This document shows, piece after piece, positions 8,564 to 16,915 of a stretch of DNA of 64,000 nucleotides; position 1 is the stretch's first letter, and every line of letters starts with the position of its first letter. The stretch comes from CAMDPA01 sp964574325. Its GTDB lineage: Bacteria > Pseudomonadota > Alphaproteobacteria > Rhizobiales > Hyphomicrobiaceae. Below the pieces are notes generated by a model. The model was not told the origin of the DNA. It worked only from the letters and a program-made list of their open reading frames with translations, and searched no databases. Position numbers and translations under genes: made by a program. The stretch lies in NCBI GenBank assembly GCA_964574325.1, contig CAZNMY010000019.1, positions 1-64,000 of the forward strand, read 5' to 3'.

Positions 8564-9733
8564 ATGACACCGAACCGTTCACCACATGCGATCGCCTCGC
8601 CGGCCGTCTTGCAGGGCCGGCGCCGCGTGGTGGCTGCCATGTCGGGCGGCGTCGACAGCGCGGTTGCCGCTGCATTGATGCAGCGGGAAGGCCACGAGGT
8701 CATCGGGATCACCCTGCAGCTCTACGATCATGGACAGGCAACCCGCCGCACCGGCGCGTGCTGTGCGGGCCAGGACATCCACGACGCACGTCGCGCAGCC
8801 GAGCAGCTCGGCATTGCCCACTACGTCCTCGACTACGAGAGCCGGTTCAAGACGTCCGTGATCCAGACGTTCGCCGACAGCTACGCCAGCGGCGAGACAC
8901 CTATCCCGTGCGTAACGTGTAACCAGGAAGTTAAGTTCAATGATTTGTTGACCACGTCCGAAGATCTCGGCGCCGATGTCCTGGTGACCGGCCACTATGT
9001 GGAACGCCGCGATACCGCAACCACACCGGCGCTCTTTCGGGCCGCAGATACGGCCCGCGACCAGAGTTACTTCCTTTTCGCGACGACGCAGCAGCAACTC
9101 TCCCGCCTCGGCTTCCCATTGGGCGGACTGACCAAGCCCGAGGTGCGCCGCATCGCCGAAGGTCTCCGTCTGCCCGTCGCCGCCAAGCCCGACAGCCAGG
9201 ACATCTGTTTCGTCGCCGGTGGCCGCTACGCCGACGTCGTCGCCAGGCTGCGCCCCGATGCCGTCACGCCGGGCGACATCGTCCACGTCGATGGACGCGT
9301 CCTCGGCCGCCACGACGGCGTGATCAAGTTCACCGTCGGCCAGCGCAAGGGCCTCGGCATCTCGGCCGGCGAACCCTTGTTCGTCATCCGCGTCGAACCG
9401 GACCGCGCTCGCGTCGTGGTCGGCCCCCGCTCGCATCTTGCCATCGACCGCCTTTGCCTGCGCGATGTGAACTGGCTCGGCGATGCCCCCATCGAGCAGT
9501 CCATCGGACCCGAAGGACTGCCGCTCCACGTCCGCGTCCGCTCGACCCAGGCCGTGAGGCCAGCCGTCCTCCAGCGCGATCCTGCCACCGGCTCCGCGAC
9601 CGTCGAGCTTCCCGGCGGCGAATTCGGCGTCGCACGCGGCCAGGCCTGCGTTTTCTATGCCGACGCCAGCGACCGTGCCCGCGTTCTGGGCGGCGGTTTC
9701 ATCGCCGGCACCGAGCAGACGAGCGCGCCGTGA
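8564..9733 (+). CDS. mnmA: tRNA 2-thiouridine(34) synthase MnmA
   Basis: Cytoplasmic enzyme that thiolates U34 of tRNA-Lys, -Glu and -Gln using ATP and a relayed persulfide. The PP-loop SGGVDS lies near residues 28-33, the family marker GACCAGQDIHDAR near 65, and the catalytic cysteines in IPCVTCNQEVKF near 115 and in SQDICFV near 215. Length (389 aa) fits, with a short N-terminal extension. Its stop overlaps the start of queG by 4 bp (GTGA), joining two tRNA wobble-base modification enzymes in one operon. Confidence 0.96.
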   Translation: MTPNRSPHAIASPAVLQGRRRVVAAMSGGVDSAVAAALMQREGHEVIGITLQLYDHGQATRRTGACCAGQDIHDARRAAEQLGIAHYVLDYESRFKTSVIQTFADSYASGETPIPCVTCNQEVKFNDLLTTSEDLGADVLVTGHYVERRDTATTPALFRAADTARDQSYFLFATTQQQLSRLGFPLGGLTKPEVRRIAEGLRLPVAAKPDSQDICFVAGGRYADVVARLRPDAVTPGDIVHVDGRVLGRHDGVIKFTVGQRKGLGISAGEPLFVIRVEPDRARVVVGPRSHLAIDRLCLRDVNWLGDAPIEQSIGPEGLPLHVRVRSTQAVRPAVLQRDPATGSATVELPGGEFGVARGQACVFYADASDRARVLGGGFIAGTEQTSAP

Positions 9734-10857
9734 CGACCGGCCTGAAGGCCGAGCTGGCAGTCCTGGCCCGTGCCCAAGGCTTCCACGACCTGCGTGTGAC
9801 GACGCCCGACGCCAGCGGCCCTGCCGGCGAGCGCCTGCGCCGGTTCCTCGCCGATCGCCGCCACGGCGACATGGACTGGATGGAACGCAACGCCGACCGC
9901 CGCGCCACACCGGCCGCTCTTTGGCCGGAAGCCCGCAGCGTGCTCATGCTCGGCTACAGCTACGCCCCCGCGACCGACCCGCTGGCCATCCTCGAACATC
10001 CCTCCCGTGGCGCGATCTCGTGCTACGCGCAAGGCAAGGACTATCACGACGTCGTCAAGCGAGGCCTGATCGTCGTTGCCCGAAGACTCGCCGAGCTCAC
10101 GAGCGCCGACGTCAAGGTCTTCGTCGACACCGCCCCCTTGATGGAAAAACCGCTGGCCGCTGCTGCCGGCTTGGGTTGGCAAGGCAAGCATACCAACCTC
10201 GTATCTCGCAGCGCCGGCTCCTGGCTCTTCCTCGGCGCGATCCTTACGTCTGCGGTGATCGAACCAGACCCGCCGGAACAGGACCACTGCGGCTCCTGCA
10301 GCCGATGCCTCGATGCCTGCCCCACCGACGCGTTCCCCGCGCCCTATCAACTCGACGCGCGCCGCTGCATCGCCTACCTGACCATCGAGCACAAGGGCCA
10401 CATCCCCGCCGAGTTTCGCGTGCCCCTCGGCAATCGCGTGTTCGGCTGCGACGATTGCCTCGCCGTCTGCCCCTGGAACAAGTTCGCGGAAGCCTCGCAC
10501 GAGATCCGCTTTCACGCGCGTGACGGAACGGACAGCCCGCCGCTCTCCGTTTTGCTCGCCCTCGACGACGCCACCTTCCGGCAGCGCTTCGCTGGAACGC
10601 CCGTCAAGCGCACGGGCCGCGATCGCGTCGTCCGCAATGCTCTGATCGCCGCCGGCAATTCCAACGACGCGAGCTTGCTGCCGGCGATCCGCGGCCTCCT
10701 GGACGACGCCTCGCCGCTCGTCCGCGCTATGGCCGCCTGGGCGCTCGCCCGCCTTGCACCGGCAGAAGCCGCAGGATTGCGCGAACGAGCCCTTTCAAAC
10801 GAAACCGACGCCGATGTCCGCGCGGAATGGCGAGCCCTACCGCATCAGGCCGAATAG
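9730..10857 (+). CDS. queG: Epoxyqueuosine reductase QueG
   Basis: Cobalamin- and Fe-S-dependent enzyme that reduces epoxyqueuosine to queuosine in tRNA, the final step of queuosine biosynthesis. The start is GTG 9730, overlapping mnmA by 4 bp; a longer open frame upstream is only a shadow of mnmA. About 375 residues. Two [4Fe-4S] motifs are visible, CGSCSRCLDACP near residue 190 and a later cysteine set including FGCDDCLAVCPWNKF. The C-terminus has HEAT-like helical repeats (LLPAIRGLLDDASPLVRAMAAWALARL). The 3' end overlaps the convergent MAPEG gene by 21 bp. Confidence 0.95.
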   Translation: MTTGLKAELAVLARAQGFHDLRVTTPDASGPAGERLRRFLADRRHGDMDWMERNADRRATPAALWPEARSVLMLGYSYAPATDPLAILEHPSRGAISCYAQGKDYHDVVKRGLIVVARRLAELTSADVKVFVDTAPLMEKPLAAAAGLGWQGKHTNLVSRSAGSWLFLGAILTSAVIEPDPPEQDHCGSCSRCLDACPTDAFPAPYQLDARRCIAYLTIEHKGHIPAEFRVPLGNRVFGCDDCLAVCPWNKFAEASHEIRFHARDGTDSPPLSVLLALDDATFRQRFAGTPVKRTGRDRVVRNALIAAGNSNDASLLPAIRGLLDDASPLVRAMAAWALARLAPAEAAGLRERALSNETDADVRAEWRALPHQAE

Positions 10858-11247
10858 CGTCGCGGCAAGTACGATCTGACAGACTAACCCGCAAAGAAAG
10901 AGCACCGTCCTCAGGAGCGGAACGGCGCCCACATAGACGACATAATGCGCCACGCGCACGACGAAGAACGCAGCACACGCCCATGCCGTGAGCGCCGAGC
11001 CCGCGCCGGCCGTCACCACCGCAAGCGACAACGCCGCGAACACGGCCAGATTCTCGATAGCATTCGTATGAGCTCGCTTGGCACGCTGGGCCCATTTCGC
11101 CTCGATCGGCGTCTCGTGATACGGGTCCCAGATTGCAGCCACCGGTCCCATCTCCCGGATCAATTGCACGGTGTAGGGTATCCACATCAACCCAGTTACG
11201 ATTGCAGTGGCAGTCAACCAATAAAGCTCCGGCGTCAAATTCGGCAT
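10837..11247 (-). CDS. MAPEG-family membrane protein
   Basis: Integral membrane protein of about 136 residues with four hydrophobic segments. MAPEG proteins are eicosanoid/glutathione-metabolism related; bacterial members are mostly uncharacterised. The RAKRAHTNAIENLAVFA segment is the family core (R-x-x-x-A-H-x-N-x-x-E-N). Start chosen at ATG 11247 because GGAGAG lies 7 bp upstream; a start 9 codons earlier is possible. It is divergent from an HxlR regulator 125 bp away, which is the obvious candidate to control it. The 3' end overlaps queG. Confidence 0.85.
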   Translation of the reverse strand: MPNLTPELYWLTATAIVTGLMWIPYTVQLIREMGPVAAIWDPYHETPIEAKWAQRAKRAHTNAIENLAVFAALSLAVVTAGAGSALTAWACAAFFVVRVAHYVVYVGAVPLLRTVLFLCGLVCQIVLAATLFGLMR

Positions 11248-11282
11248 CGTCGCACTCTCCATTTGTGATGGCACGACAGTTC

Positions 11283-11335
11283 GATCCTTATGAGTAAATT
11301 GTAAAGTAGGCAGTAAAATCGCCTATAGGTTCGGA
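11283..11335. promoter_or_regulatory. Divergent promoter/operator region between MAPEG and hxlR genes
   Basis: AT-rich stretch with the pentamer GTAAA at 11293, 11301 and 11313 and the -10-like strings TAAAAT and TATAGG. HxlR regulators commonly bind repeats between divergently transcribed genes, so this is a candidate operator. No clear dyad was found. Confidence 0.3.
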
Positions 11336-11372
11336 ATCGATACTATTGGTTCTGTCACCGGGAGCAGCGCAA

Positions 11373-11903
11373 ATGCGCAAGCAACGCCACGAGATCTACG
11401 TGCAATGCCCCGTCGAGGCGACGCTCGACATGATCGGCGGCAAATGGAAAGGCGTGATCCTGTTCCGCCTCACGGAAGGCACGAAGCGGTTCGGAGAGCT
11501 GCGCAAACTTCTGCCGAAAGTCACACAGCGAACGCTGACGCAAGCCTTGCGCGAGTTGGAACAGGATGGCCTGGTGCATCGCCGCGTCTACGCCGAGGTG
11601 CCGCCCAAGGTGGAGTACAGCCTCACCGATCTGGGCCGGACATTGAAACCGTTGCTGACCCGCCTGAAAGACTGGGGCCAGGCAAACGTGATCGATGCCC
11701 ACACGACGCCAGCAGATACCAAGGCGAAGCGCTTATCACAGACCTCGCCTACCGCAGCAGCAGAAGCGGGCACTCGAGGCTCTCAGCCAGCGGCCGCAAG
11801 TTCCCGGCTTCCGGCATCAGCAGACCACCGAACCGGGCGAGGATCAGTCCGGGCATCAGCCGCCGCAGCCCCTCCGCCGCTGCTGCCTCGGCGCCGAACG
11901 TGA
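11373..11903 (+). CDS. HxlR-family transcriptional regulator with an unusual 3' extension
   Basis: Winged-helix regulator. The HxlR signature is complete: CPVEATLDMIGGKWKGVILFRL near residues 11-32, the recognition region RFGELRKLLPKVTQRTLTQALRELEQDGLV, and the wing VPPKVEYSLTDLGRTL. Start taken as ATG 11373 with GGGAG 8 bp upstream. Typical members end near 115-125 residues, but this frame runs on for about 60 Ala/Ser/Arg-rich residues, the last 155 bp being antisense to the convergent usp-like gene. The tail therefore looks like read-through into non-native sequence after loss of an ancestral stop. Probably regulates the divergent MAPEG gene. Confidence 0.85.
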   Translation: MRKQRHEIYVQCPVEATLDMIGGKWKGVILFRLTEGTKRFGELRKLLPKVTQRTLTQALRELEQDGLVHRRVYAEVPPKVEYSLTDLGRTLKPLLTRLKDWGQANVIDAHTTPADTKAKRLSQTSPTAAAEAGTRGSQPAAASSRLPASADHRTGRGSVRASAAAAPPPLLPRRRT

Positions 11904-12609
11904 TGATCGCTCCGGCCATCTCCACTTCCGGATGCCCGGTCATCACCAGCCGGGAGGCATTGTCGAGTTCGGCCAGCGCATTTTCGTCGGACGCCACGAG
12001 ACAAACCGCGATCCGCCCTTCGACGACGGCCGCGAGCTTCTCCGCCGCACTGACCATCGCCGGCAGCAACTCCGCGTGCTCGAGCGCGATCACCACCGGC
12101 CCGTTCGTTCGCGACGCCCTGGGCCCGACGACGAGAAGCCCCGTCGCATCTCGAACCGTTTCCAGCAGCTCCTTGAGCGACGGACACGCGGGCGACGTGA
12201 ACGGCTCGGCCAGCGCAACCGCATTCCAAGGCCCGCAAGCCGCACAGACGGCCGAAAGCGCGCTTACCGGCTCGTCGCGCACGATCCGCCGGTGCACCTT
12301 GACGTTCAGCACTTCCGCCCGCGCCGCCACCTCGCGATGAAACGCTGCGGATGCGACCCTCAGCTCACGCTCGAGTTCCTCGATCGAGAGCGCCCGTTGT
12401 GACCGTCCACTGAACGAGATCTCGCGCGCGAACGGATAGCGCGCCCACTCGAGAAGCTGCTGGCTCTCGACGAACAGCCCCTCGATCTCCGACTGGAAAG
12501 CCCGCGCGAGCCACACGGCCGCATCGATCGCAATCGGGCTTGCCGTGCCCGAGGCCAGATGAACGACGACCCGGCCTTTTGCCTCACTCGCTTCGGCGAT
12601 GTGAATCAT
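11749..12609 (-). CDS. Universal-stress-protein-like protein (286 aa)
   Basis: Soluble protein with two alternating alpha/beta halves. The N-terminal half opens with VVVHLASGTASPIAIDAAVWLARAF, resembling the first strand and helix of UspA, and contains IEGLFVES as in Usp domains. The second half (VVIALEHAELLPAMVSAAEKLA) repeats the pattern more loosely. No ATP-binding GxxG-type loop typical of ATP-binding Usp proteins stands out. It lies 15 bp downstream of a Lon-like protease gene on the same strand, so the two are likely co-transcribed and may serve protein quality control. Exact role unknown. Confidence 0.6.
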   Translation of the reverse strand: MIHIAEASEAKGRVVVHLASGTASPIAIDAAVWLARAFQSEIEGLFVESQQLLEWARYPFAREISFSGRSQRALSIEELERELRVASAAFHREVAARAEVLNVKVHRRIVRDEPVSALSAVCAACGPWNAVALAEPFTSPACPSLKELLETVRDATGLLVVGPRASRTNGPVVIALEHAELLPAMVSAAEKLAAVVEGRIAVCLVASDENALAELDNASRLVMTGHPEVEMAGAIITFGAEAAAAEGLRRLMPGLILARFGGLLMPEAGNLRPLAESLECPLLLLR

Positions 12610-12624
12610 GGTGCGCCACCTGCC

Positions 12625-15180
12625 TCAGCTGATCCTGTCCCGGCCGTTGGCAGCGCCGTTCGGGCGCCTGTCGTCGTCGTCGCCACCGCGCCGGCCGAAC
12701 GCCTTTGCCCGCTCGGCGAAGCGACGCAGCTTTTCCTCGACCAGATGGTTGATCGTGCCGGTTTCGAAATTTCCGTCTTCCCCCCGCTCGCCGGCCTTGA
12801 CGCCCGTCAATATCTCGATCCCCTCGTCGACGTGGCTGACCGTGTGGATCGCGAACTGCCCCTTGGCACAGGCTTCGACCACGTCCTCGCGCAACATCAG
12901 GTGCTGCGCGTTGGATTTCGGGATCAATACGCCCTGCCGTCCCGTGAGCTTGCGTGCGCGGCATACGTCGAAGAAGCCCTCGATCTTTTCGTTTGCGCCA
13001 CCGATCGGCTGCACCTCGCCCCACTGGTTGACCGAGCCGGTGACGGCGAACCTCTGCTCGACCGGGACCTCCGACAGCGCGGAAAGCAGCGCGTAGAGTT
13101 CCGTCGACGACGCACTGTCGCCGTCGACGCCGCCGTAGGACTGCTCGAACACCAGGGTCGCCGCCATCGCCAGCGGCACGTCCTGCGCGAAACGTCCCGC
13201 GAGATACCCCCATAGGATCATCACGCCCTTCGAATGCAGCGGACCGCCGAGATTGACCTCGCGCTCGATATCCGTCACACGCCCCTGTCCCATCCGCACG
13301 CGCGCGGTGATGCGGGACGGTCGCCCGAAGGCGAAATTGCCGAGCTGCATCACGGACAGCGCGTTGATCTGGCCGACCTTCGCCCCTTCCGTGTCGACGA
13401 ACACGATGTTGCGATCGATCGTCTCCTGCGCGCGATCCCGCAGCCGGTCGGAGCGCTGCGTCTGCTCGTCGATGGCGCGAGCGACGTCGCTCCGCATGAC
13501 CGCGGCATTCCCGGCCTTCTCCGCCCAGTAGTCGGCCTCCCGGATGATGTCCGAAATCCTGCCGATCTCGATCGACAGTTTCTCGCGGTCGCTGGCGAGC
13601 CGCGCACTCTCCTCGAGCATCAGCGCGACACCGCCGGCCTCCATCGGCTTCAGCCCATTGTTTCGGATGATCGACGCCATCACGCGCGCATATTCGAGAT
13701 AGTTGGTATCGGATCGCTCGATCGTATCGTCGAAATCGGCTTGCACCTTGAACAGGCCTGGAAAGTCTGGGTCATGCTGGCTGAGCAGATAATAGAGTTC
13801 CCGGTCCCCCGTGAGCACGACCTTTACTTCGAGCGGGATCGGCGTCGGATCGAGCGACTGCGTCGACAACGCGAAACCTGATGTTTCCGACGGCTGCTCT
13901 ATGCGGATCTCGCGCGACTTCAGCGCCCGCTTCAGCGCTTCCCACGCGAACGGCGACATCAGCAGCTTGCGCGCGTCGATCAGCAGATAACCGCCGTTGG
14001 CGCGATGCAACGCGCCCGGCTTGATCAGCAGGAAGTCCGTCATCAGCGCGCCCATCTGCGCGATGTGATCGACCCGCCCGATCAGATTTGAATAGTTCGG
14101 ATTGAGCTCCTCGACGACCGGCGCATGCGGCTTCCCCTCACCGTTGCTGACGATCACGTTCACCATGTAGCGCCGGAACCGCGGATCGCGCGAGGTGTCG
14201 ACCGGCTGCTTCACGATCTGGCTTTCCTCGTCGTTCGACGCGAGGAACAAGCCGACGTTGCGCACGAGATCCTTGTGCGCCGCGTCGAGATGCTGGACCA
14301 CATCGGGAACGTCGGCGAACATGGCCTTGATGTCGTCGAGCGCCTCGATGACGGCGACGTTGGCGACTTCCTCGTTCAGCTCGGACAGCCTGTTGCGCCG
14401 CAATTTGTCACTCTTCGGCACCGCCTCGAGTATGCGCTCGAGCTCCTTCTGAAGTCCCTCGATCTTCGCTTCGACCGCCTTTCGCATCTCCTCGGGCAGC
14501 CCGTTGAACACCTCCGGCTTCACCACCTTGCCTTCGTGCATCGGCGCCATCGCAAAACCCGTCGGCGTGCGCATGATCGCGATGTTCTGCATCTGCGCCT
14601 TGCGGCTCAATGCCTCGAAAGCCTCCTCCTGTGTCGCGCGCGTCTCGCTGTCGATCGATCGCCGGCGCGCCTGATAGTCCTCTCCCTCGAACACCTGCGG
14701 CAGGGTGATGCGCAGCTCGTCGATCGCCGCCACCATGCCCTTTTCCAGGAGCCGCGCGCGCCCCGGCGGCACGCGCAGGGCCCGCGGCTGATTGGGGTTG
14801 TCGAAGTTGTAGATGTAGACCCAGTCGAACGGAGCCGGCAGCCCCTCGGACTTCTCCGACAGGAACGATCGCGTAGCCGTCGCCTTGCCCGATGCCGGCG
14901 GTCCCAGCACGAAAATGTTGAAGTCGTTGGACTTCATGTCGGCGCCGAATTCGATGGCCCGCAGCGCCCGGTCCTGTCCGATCAGGCCGGAGATCGGCTC
15001 CAGCTCGGCCGTCGTCTTGAAACCGAGCTTCTTCGGATCGACGGTCCGCCGCAGCGCCGCGGCGGCGAGCGGCGCGTGATCGGAAGCCGGGACGATCTCG
15101 ACCGGCGTGGCGCTCGCGGCGTCGGCTGGGCCCTTGTCCTTGTCACCCGCCTTGTCGTCCTTGCCACGCTTGAAGAACAT
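12625..15180 (-). CDS. Lon-like AAA+ ATP-dependent protease (LonB/Lon-related type)
   Basis: ATPase and Ser/Lys protease in one chain of about 851 residues. Start chosen at ATG 15180 (MFFKRGKDDK) with AGGTGG upstream; an open frame extending further upstream lacks support. The Walker A is GPPASGKAT near residue 95, followed by a long charged insert replacing the classical Lon N-domain, a Walker B-like GGYLLIDARKLL, and a C-terminal Lon protease domain. The catalytic Ser in GDSASS and Lys in GGANEKIEGFF are 43 residues apart, exactly the spacing of E. coli Lon Ser679/Lys722. Cytoplasmic. Divergent from mmcB and followed by the usp-like gene. Confidence 0.9.
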   Translation of the reverse strand: MFFKRGKDDKAGDKDKGPADAASATPVEIVPASDHAPLAAAALRRTVDPKKLGFKTTAELEPISGLIGQDRALRAIEFGADMKSNDFNIFVLGPPASGKATATRSFLSEKSEGLPAPFDWVYIYNFDNPNQPRALRVPPGRARLLEKGMVAAIDELRITLPQVFEGEDYQARRRSIDSETRATQEEAFEALSRKAQMQNIAIMRTPTGFAMAPMHEGKVVKPEVFNGLPEEMRKAVEAKIEGLQKELERILEAVPKSDKLRRNRLSELNEEVANVAVIEALDDIKAMFADVPDVVQHLDAAHKDLVRNVGLFLASNDEESQIVKQPVDTSRDPRFRRYMVNVIVSNGEGKPHAPVVEELNPNYSNLIGRVDHIAQMGALMTDFLLIKPGALHRANGGYLLIDARKLLMSPFAWEALKRALKSREIRIEQPSETSGFALSTQSLDPTPIPLEVKVVLTGDRELYYLLSQHDPDFPGLFKVQADFDDTIERSDTNYLEYARVMASIIRNNGLKPMEAGGVALMLEESARLASDREKLSIEIGRISDIIREADYWAEKAGNAAVMRSDVARAIDEQTQRSDRLRDRAQETIDRNIVFVDTEGAKVGQINALSVMQLGNFAFGRPSRITARVRMGQGRVTDIEREVNLGGPLHSKGVMILWGYLAGRFAQDVPLAMAATLVFEQSYGGVDGDSASSTELYALLSALSEVPVEQRFAVTGSVNQWGEVQPIGGANEKIEGFFDVCRARKLTGRQGVLIPKSNAQHLMLREDVVEACAKGQFAIHTVSHVDEGIEILTGVKAGERGEDGNFETGTINHLVEEKLRRFAERAKAFGRRGGDDDDRRPNGAANGRDRIS

Positions 15181-15388
15181 CGATCCACCTGCTCTGATAT
15201 GTTGAACGGACCAGGATCCGGTCGTCGCGTCGGCACTGCGGGTTCCACCGCGCGTCGACGAAAGGCCCAACCGTTTTGGCGCAGGCTGTTGTCGAACTGC
15301 GATCGAGGAAGGCCCGCCTTCGACGTCTGTCGGACGTGACCACGAGAACTCGTCTGGCCGCCACAGTAGACCGAGACATGGCAACTCG

Positions 15389-15904
15389 ATGACCAAAAGT
15401 CCCTTATCCACGCCCACCGCGCTCGCGCCGGATCAATCGCCCGTGCTGTGCGACGACGGCCGCCAATCCCCTGCGGCCGCAGCGATTGCACGCGGCACGC
15501 GCCGCATGCTGTTGTCTCTCGGCTTCGCCACAGTGACCGAATTGCCGCTGGCCAATGGCCGGCGTGCCGACATCGTCGCCCTGTCCGAAAAGGGCGAGAT
15601 CTGGATCCTGGAAATCAAGTCCAGCGTCGCGGATTTTCGCGCCGACTCCAAGTGGCACGAGTACGACGATTATTGCGACCGGCTCTTCTTCGCCGTCGCC
15701 CCGGAATTCCCCAACGACATTCTCCCAGCCGAGACCGGCCTCGTTCTGGCCGACGCCTATGGAGCAGAAACGGTCCGCGACGCGCCGCTGAAATCCCTGC
15801 CCGCCCCCCGTCGCAAAGTCATGATCCAGCGGATCGCACGCGCTGCGGCACTACGCCTCCACTACCTGTCGGATCCCGATTTCGTACAGGAACGGCTGGA
15901 GTAG
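15389..15904 (+). CDS. mmcB: MmcB-family DNA repair protein
   Basis: DUF1052/MmcB protein of 171 residues. In Caulobacter MmcB is an SOS-induced nuclease-like factor linked to DNA-damage tolerance. Visible PD-(D/E)XK nuclease features are RRADIVALSEKGEIWILEIKSS (acidic D, then E-x-K) near residues 58-79 and the downstream DFRADSKWHEYDDYCDRLFFAV. Start ATG 15389. It is divergent from the Lon-like gene and convergent with the TPR gene 11 bp away. I see only one-mismatch versions of the alphaproteobacterial SOS box upstream, so damage control is not evident from sequence. Confidence 0.9.
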   Translation: MTKSPLSTPTALAPDQSPVLCDDGRQSPAAAAIARGTRRMLLSLGFATVTELPLANGRRADIVALSEKGEIWILEIKSSVADFRADSKWHEYDDYCDRLFFAVAPEFPNDILPAETGLVLADAYGAETVRDAPLKSLPAPRRKVMIQRIARAAALRLHYLSDPDFVQERLE

Positions 15905-15915
15905 ATCCGCCGAGG

Positions 15916-16665
15916 TCACTGCTGAACGCTCTCCGCGTCCGTCTCCATCTCGCTCTTCAGAGCCTTAATGAGCGCCAGGTTCTGCGCCACCTGCTGCCGA
16001 GGCGCTCCAGCTTTTCCCGCTCGCCGCAGCACCGCCTCCGCCTGATCGACCTTGCGGTCTAGAATGAGGCTGACCGCCAGGTTGTTGAGCACTGCGGGAT
16101 TGTTGGGCGACACTTCCAGCGCCTGCGCGAAGTGGCGTTGCGCTGCCTTCTGATTGCCTTGCGACGAAGCTGCGATCCCGAGACCCGACAGCACCCGCCA
16201 GTCACGATCCCGTCCGCCCGCGGCTTTCTGGAGCGCACCCTCCGCTTTGACCGATTGACCGAGTTCGAGCGCCAGCAGGCCTTGCTCCACGGCAATCATC
16301 ATCTCGGCCGGATTCGCATCGCTCGCCGCGTCGAGCACCGCGAGAGCCTCATTGCGCTTGCCCGCACTCTTGAGCACGCGCACGTAAGCCATCGCCAAGG
16401 TCGGATCCTTGGGATTTTCCGCATTGGCCCTGGCGAGATCCCTGACCGGATTCGACTTCGGATTTCCGGCCGGCACCGGCTTCTCGGCAACCGGCTCCGC
16501 TCTGTCGATCCGGGCTTCCAGCGCCGGTCCGCCGTCGGACGGCGGCCCGCTCGCGATGTTGGGCAGACTTGCCGAGCACGCCGCCAGCCCACCGCAGGCG
16601 AGCATCATCAGGAGCTGGCCCGGTCGCCCGGCGGCATGGCCACCACTGGCCCGATCATGTGTCAT
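15916..16665 (-). CDS. TPR lipoprotein, TadD-like
   Basis: About 249 residues. The signal peptide ends in the lipobox LAAC near residue 30, so it is a probable outer-membrane lipoprotein. It contains at least three tetratricopeptide repeats (for example DWRVLSGLGIAASSQGNQKA and RHFAQALEVSPNNPAVLNNL). Size, lipobox and TPR content resemble TadD, the pilotin-like factor for Flp pilus secretin assembly, and cpaC/cpaD lie 3 kb away. Start taken as ATG 16665; a GTG 15 bp upstream is an alternative. The TadD role is inferred from context. Confidence 0.75.
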   Translation of the reverse strand: MTHDRASGGHAAGRPGQLLMMLACGGLAACSASLPNIASGPPSDGGPALEARIDRAEPVAEKPVPAGNPKSNPVRDLARANAENPKDPTLAMAYVRVLKSAGKRNEALAVLDAASDANPAEMMIAVEQGLLALELGQSVKAEGALQKAAGGRDRDWRVLSGLGIAASSQGNQKAAQRHFAQALEVSPNNPAVLNNLAVSLILDRKVDQAEAVLRRAGKAGAPRQQVAQNLALIKALKSEMETDAESVQQ

Positions 16666-16915
16666 AGTTGGATCCCCCACCTCCGACCGCCCGAAACGAT
16701 CGCCGCCGTCGACGGCTGCGTCACCACTTGCCGTTAACGGCCGGTAAAGCCTCGCGCCTCACATTGATGGCTAGAGTGATTCCCTCCGGCGACAGGGAAC
16801 CGGTGTTTGCGTTCTCCCGGGTTTCCACAAGCCGTCCGATCGACAAGCAGGATGAATTTCGAAGCCGGGTGGCGCGTGGTCGCGCCATCGGGGACGCCGG
16901 CAGCAGGAGACGACG

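Noticed and set aside
15181..15388. SOS box for mmcB
   Set aside because: GAAC-N7-GATC near 15204 and other half sites each have a mismatch to GAAC-N7-GAAC; too weak to call.
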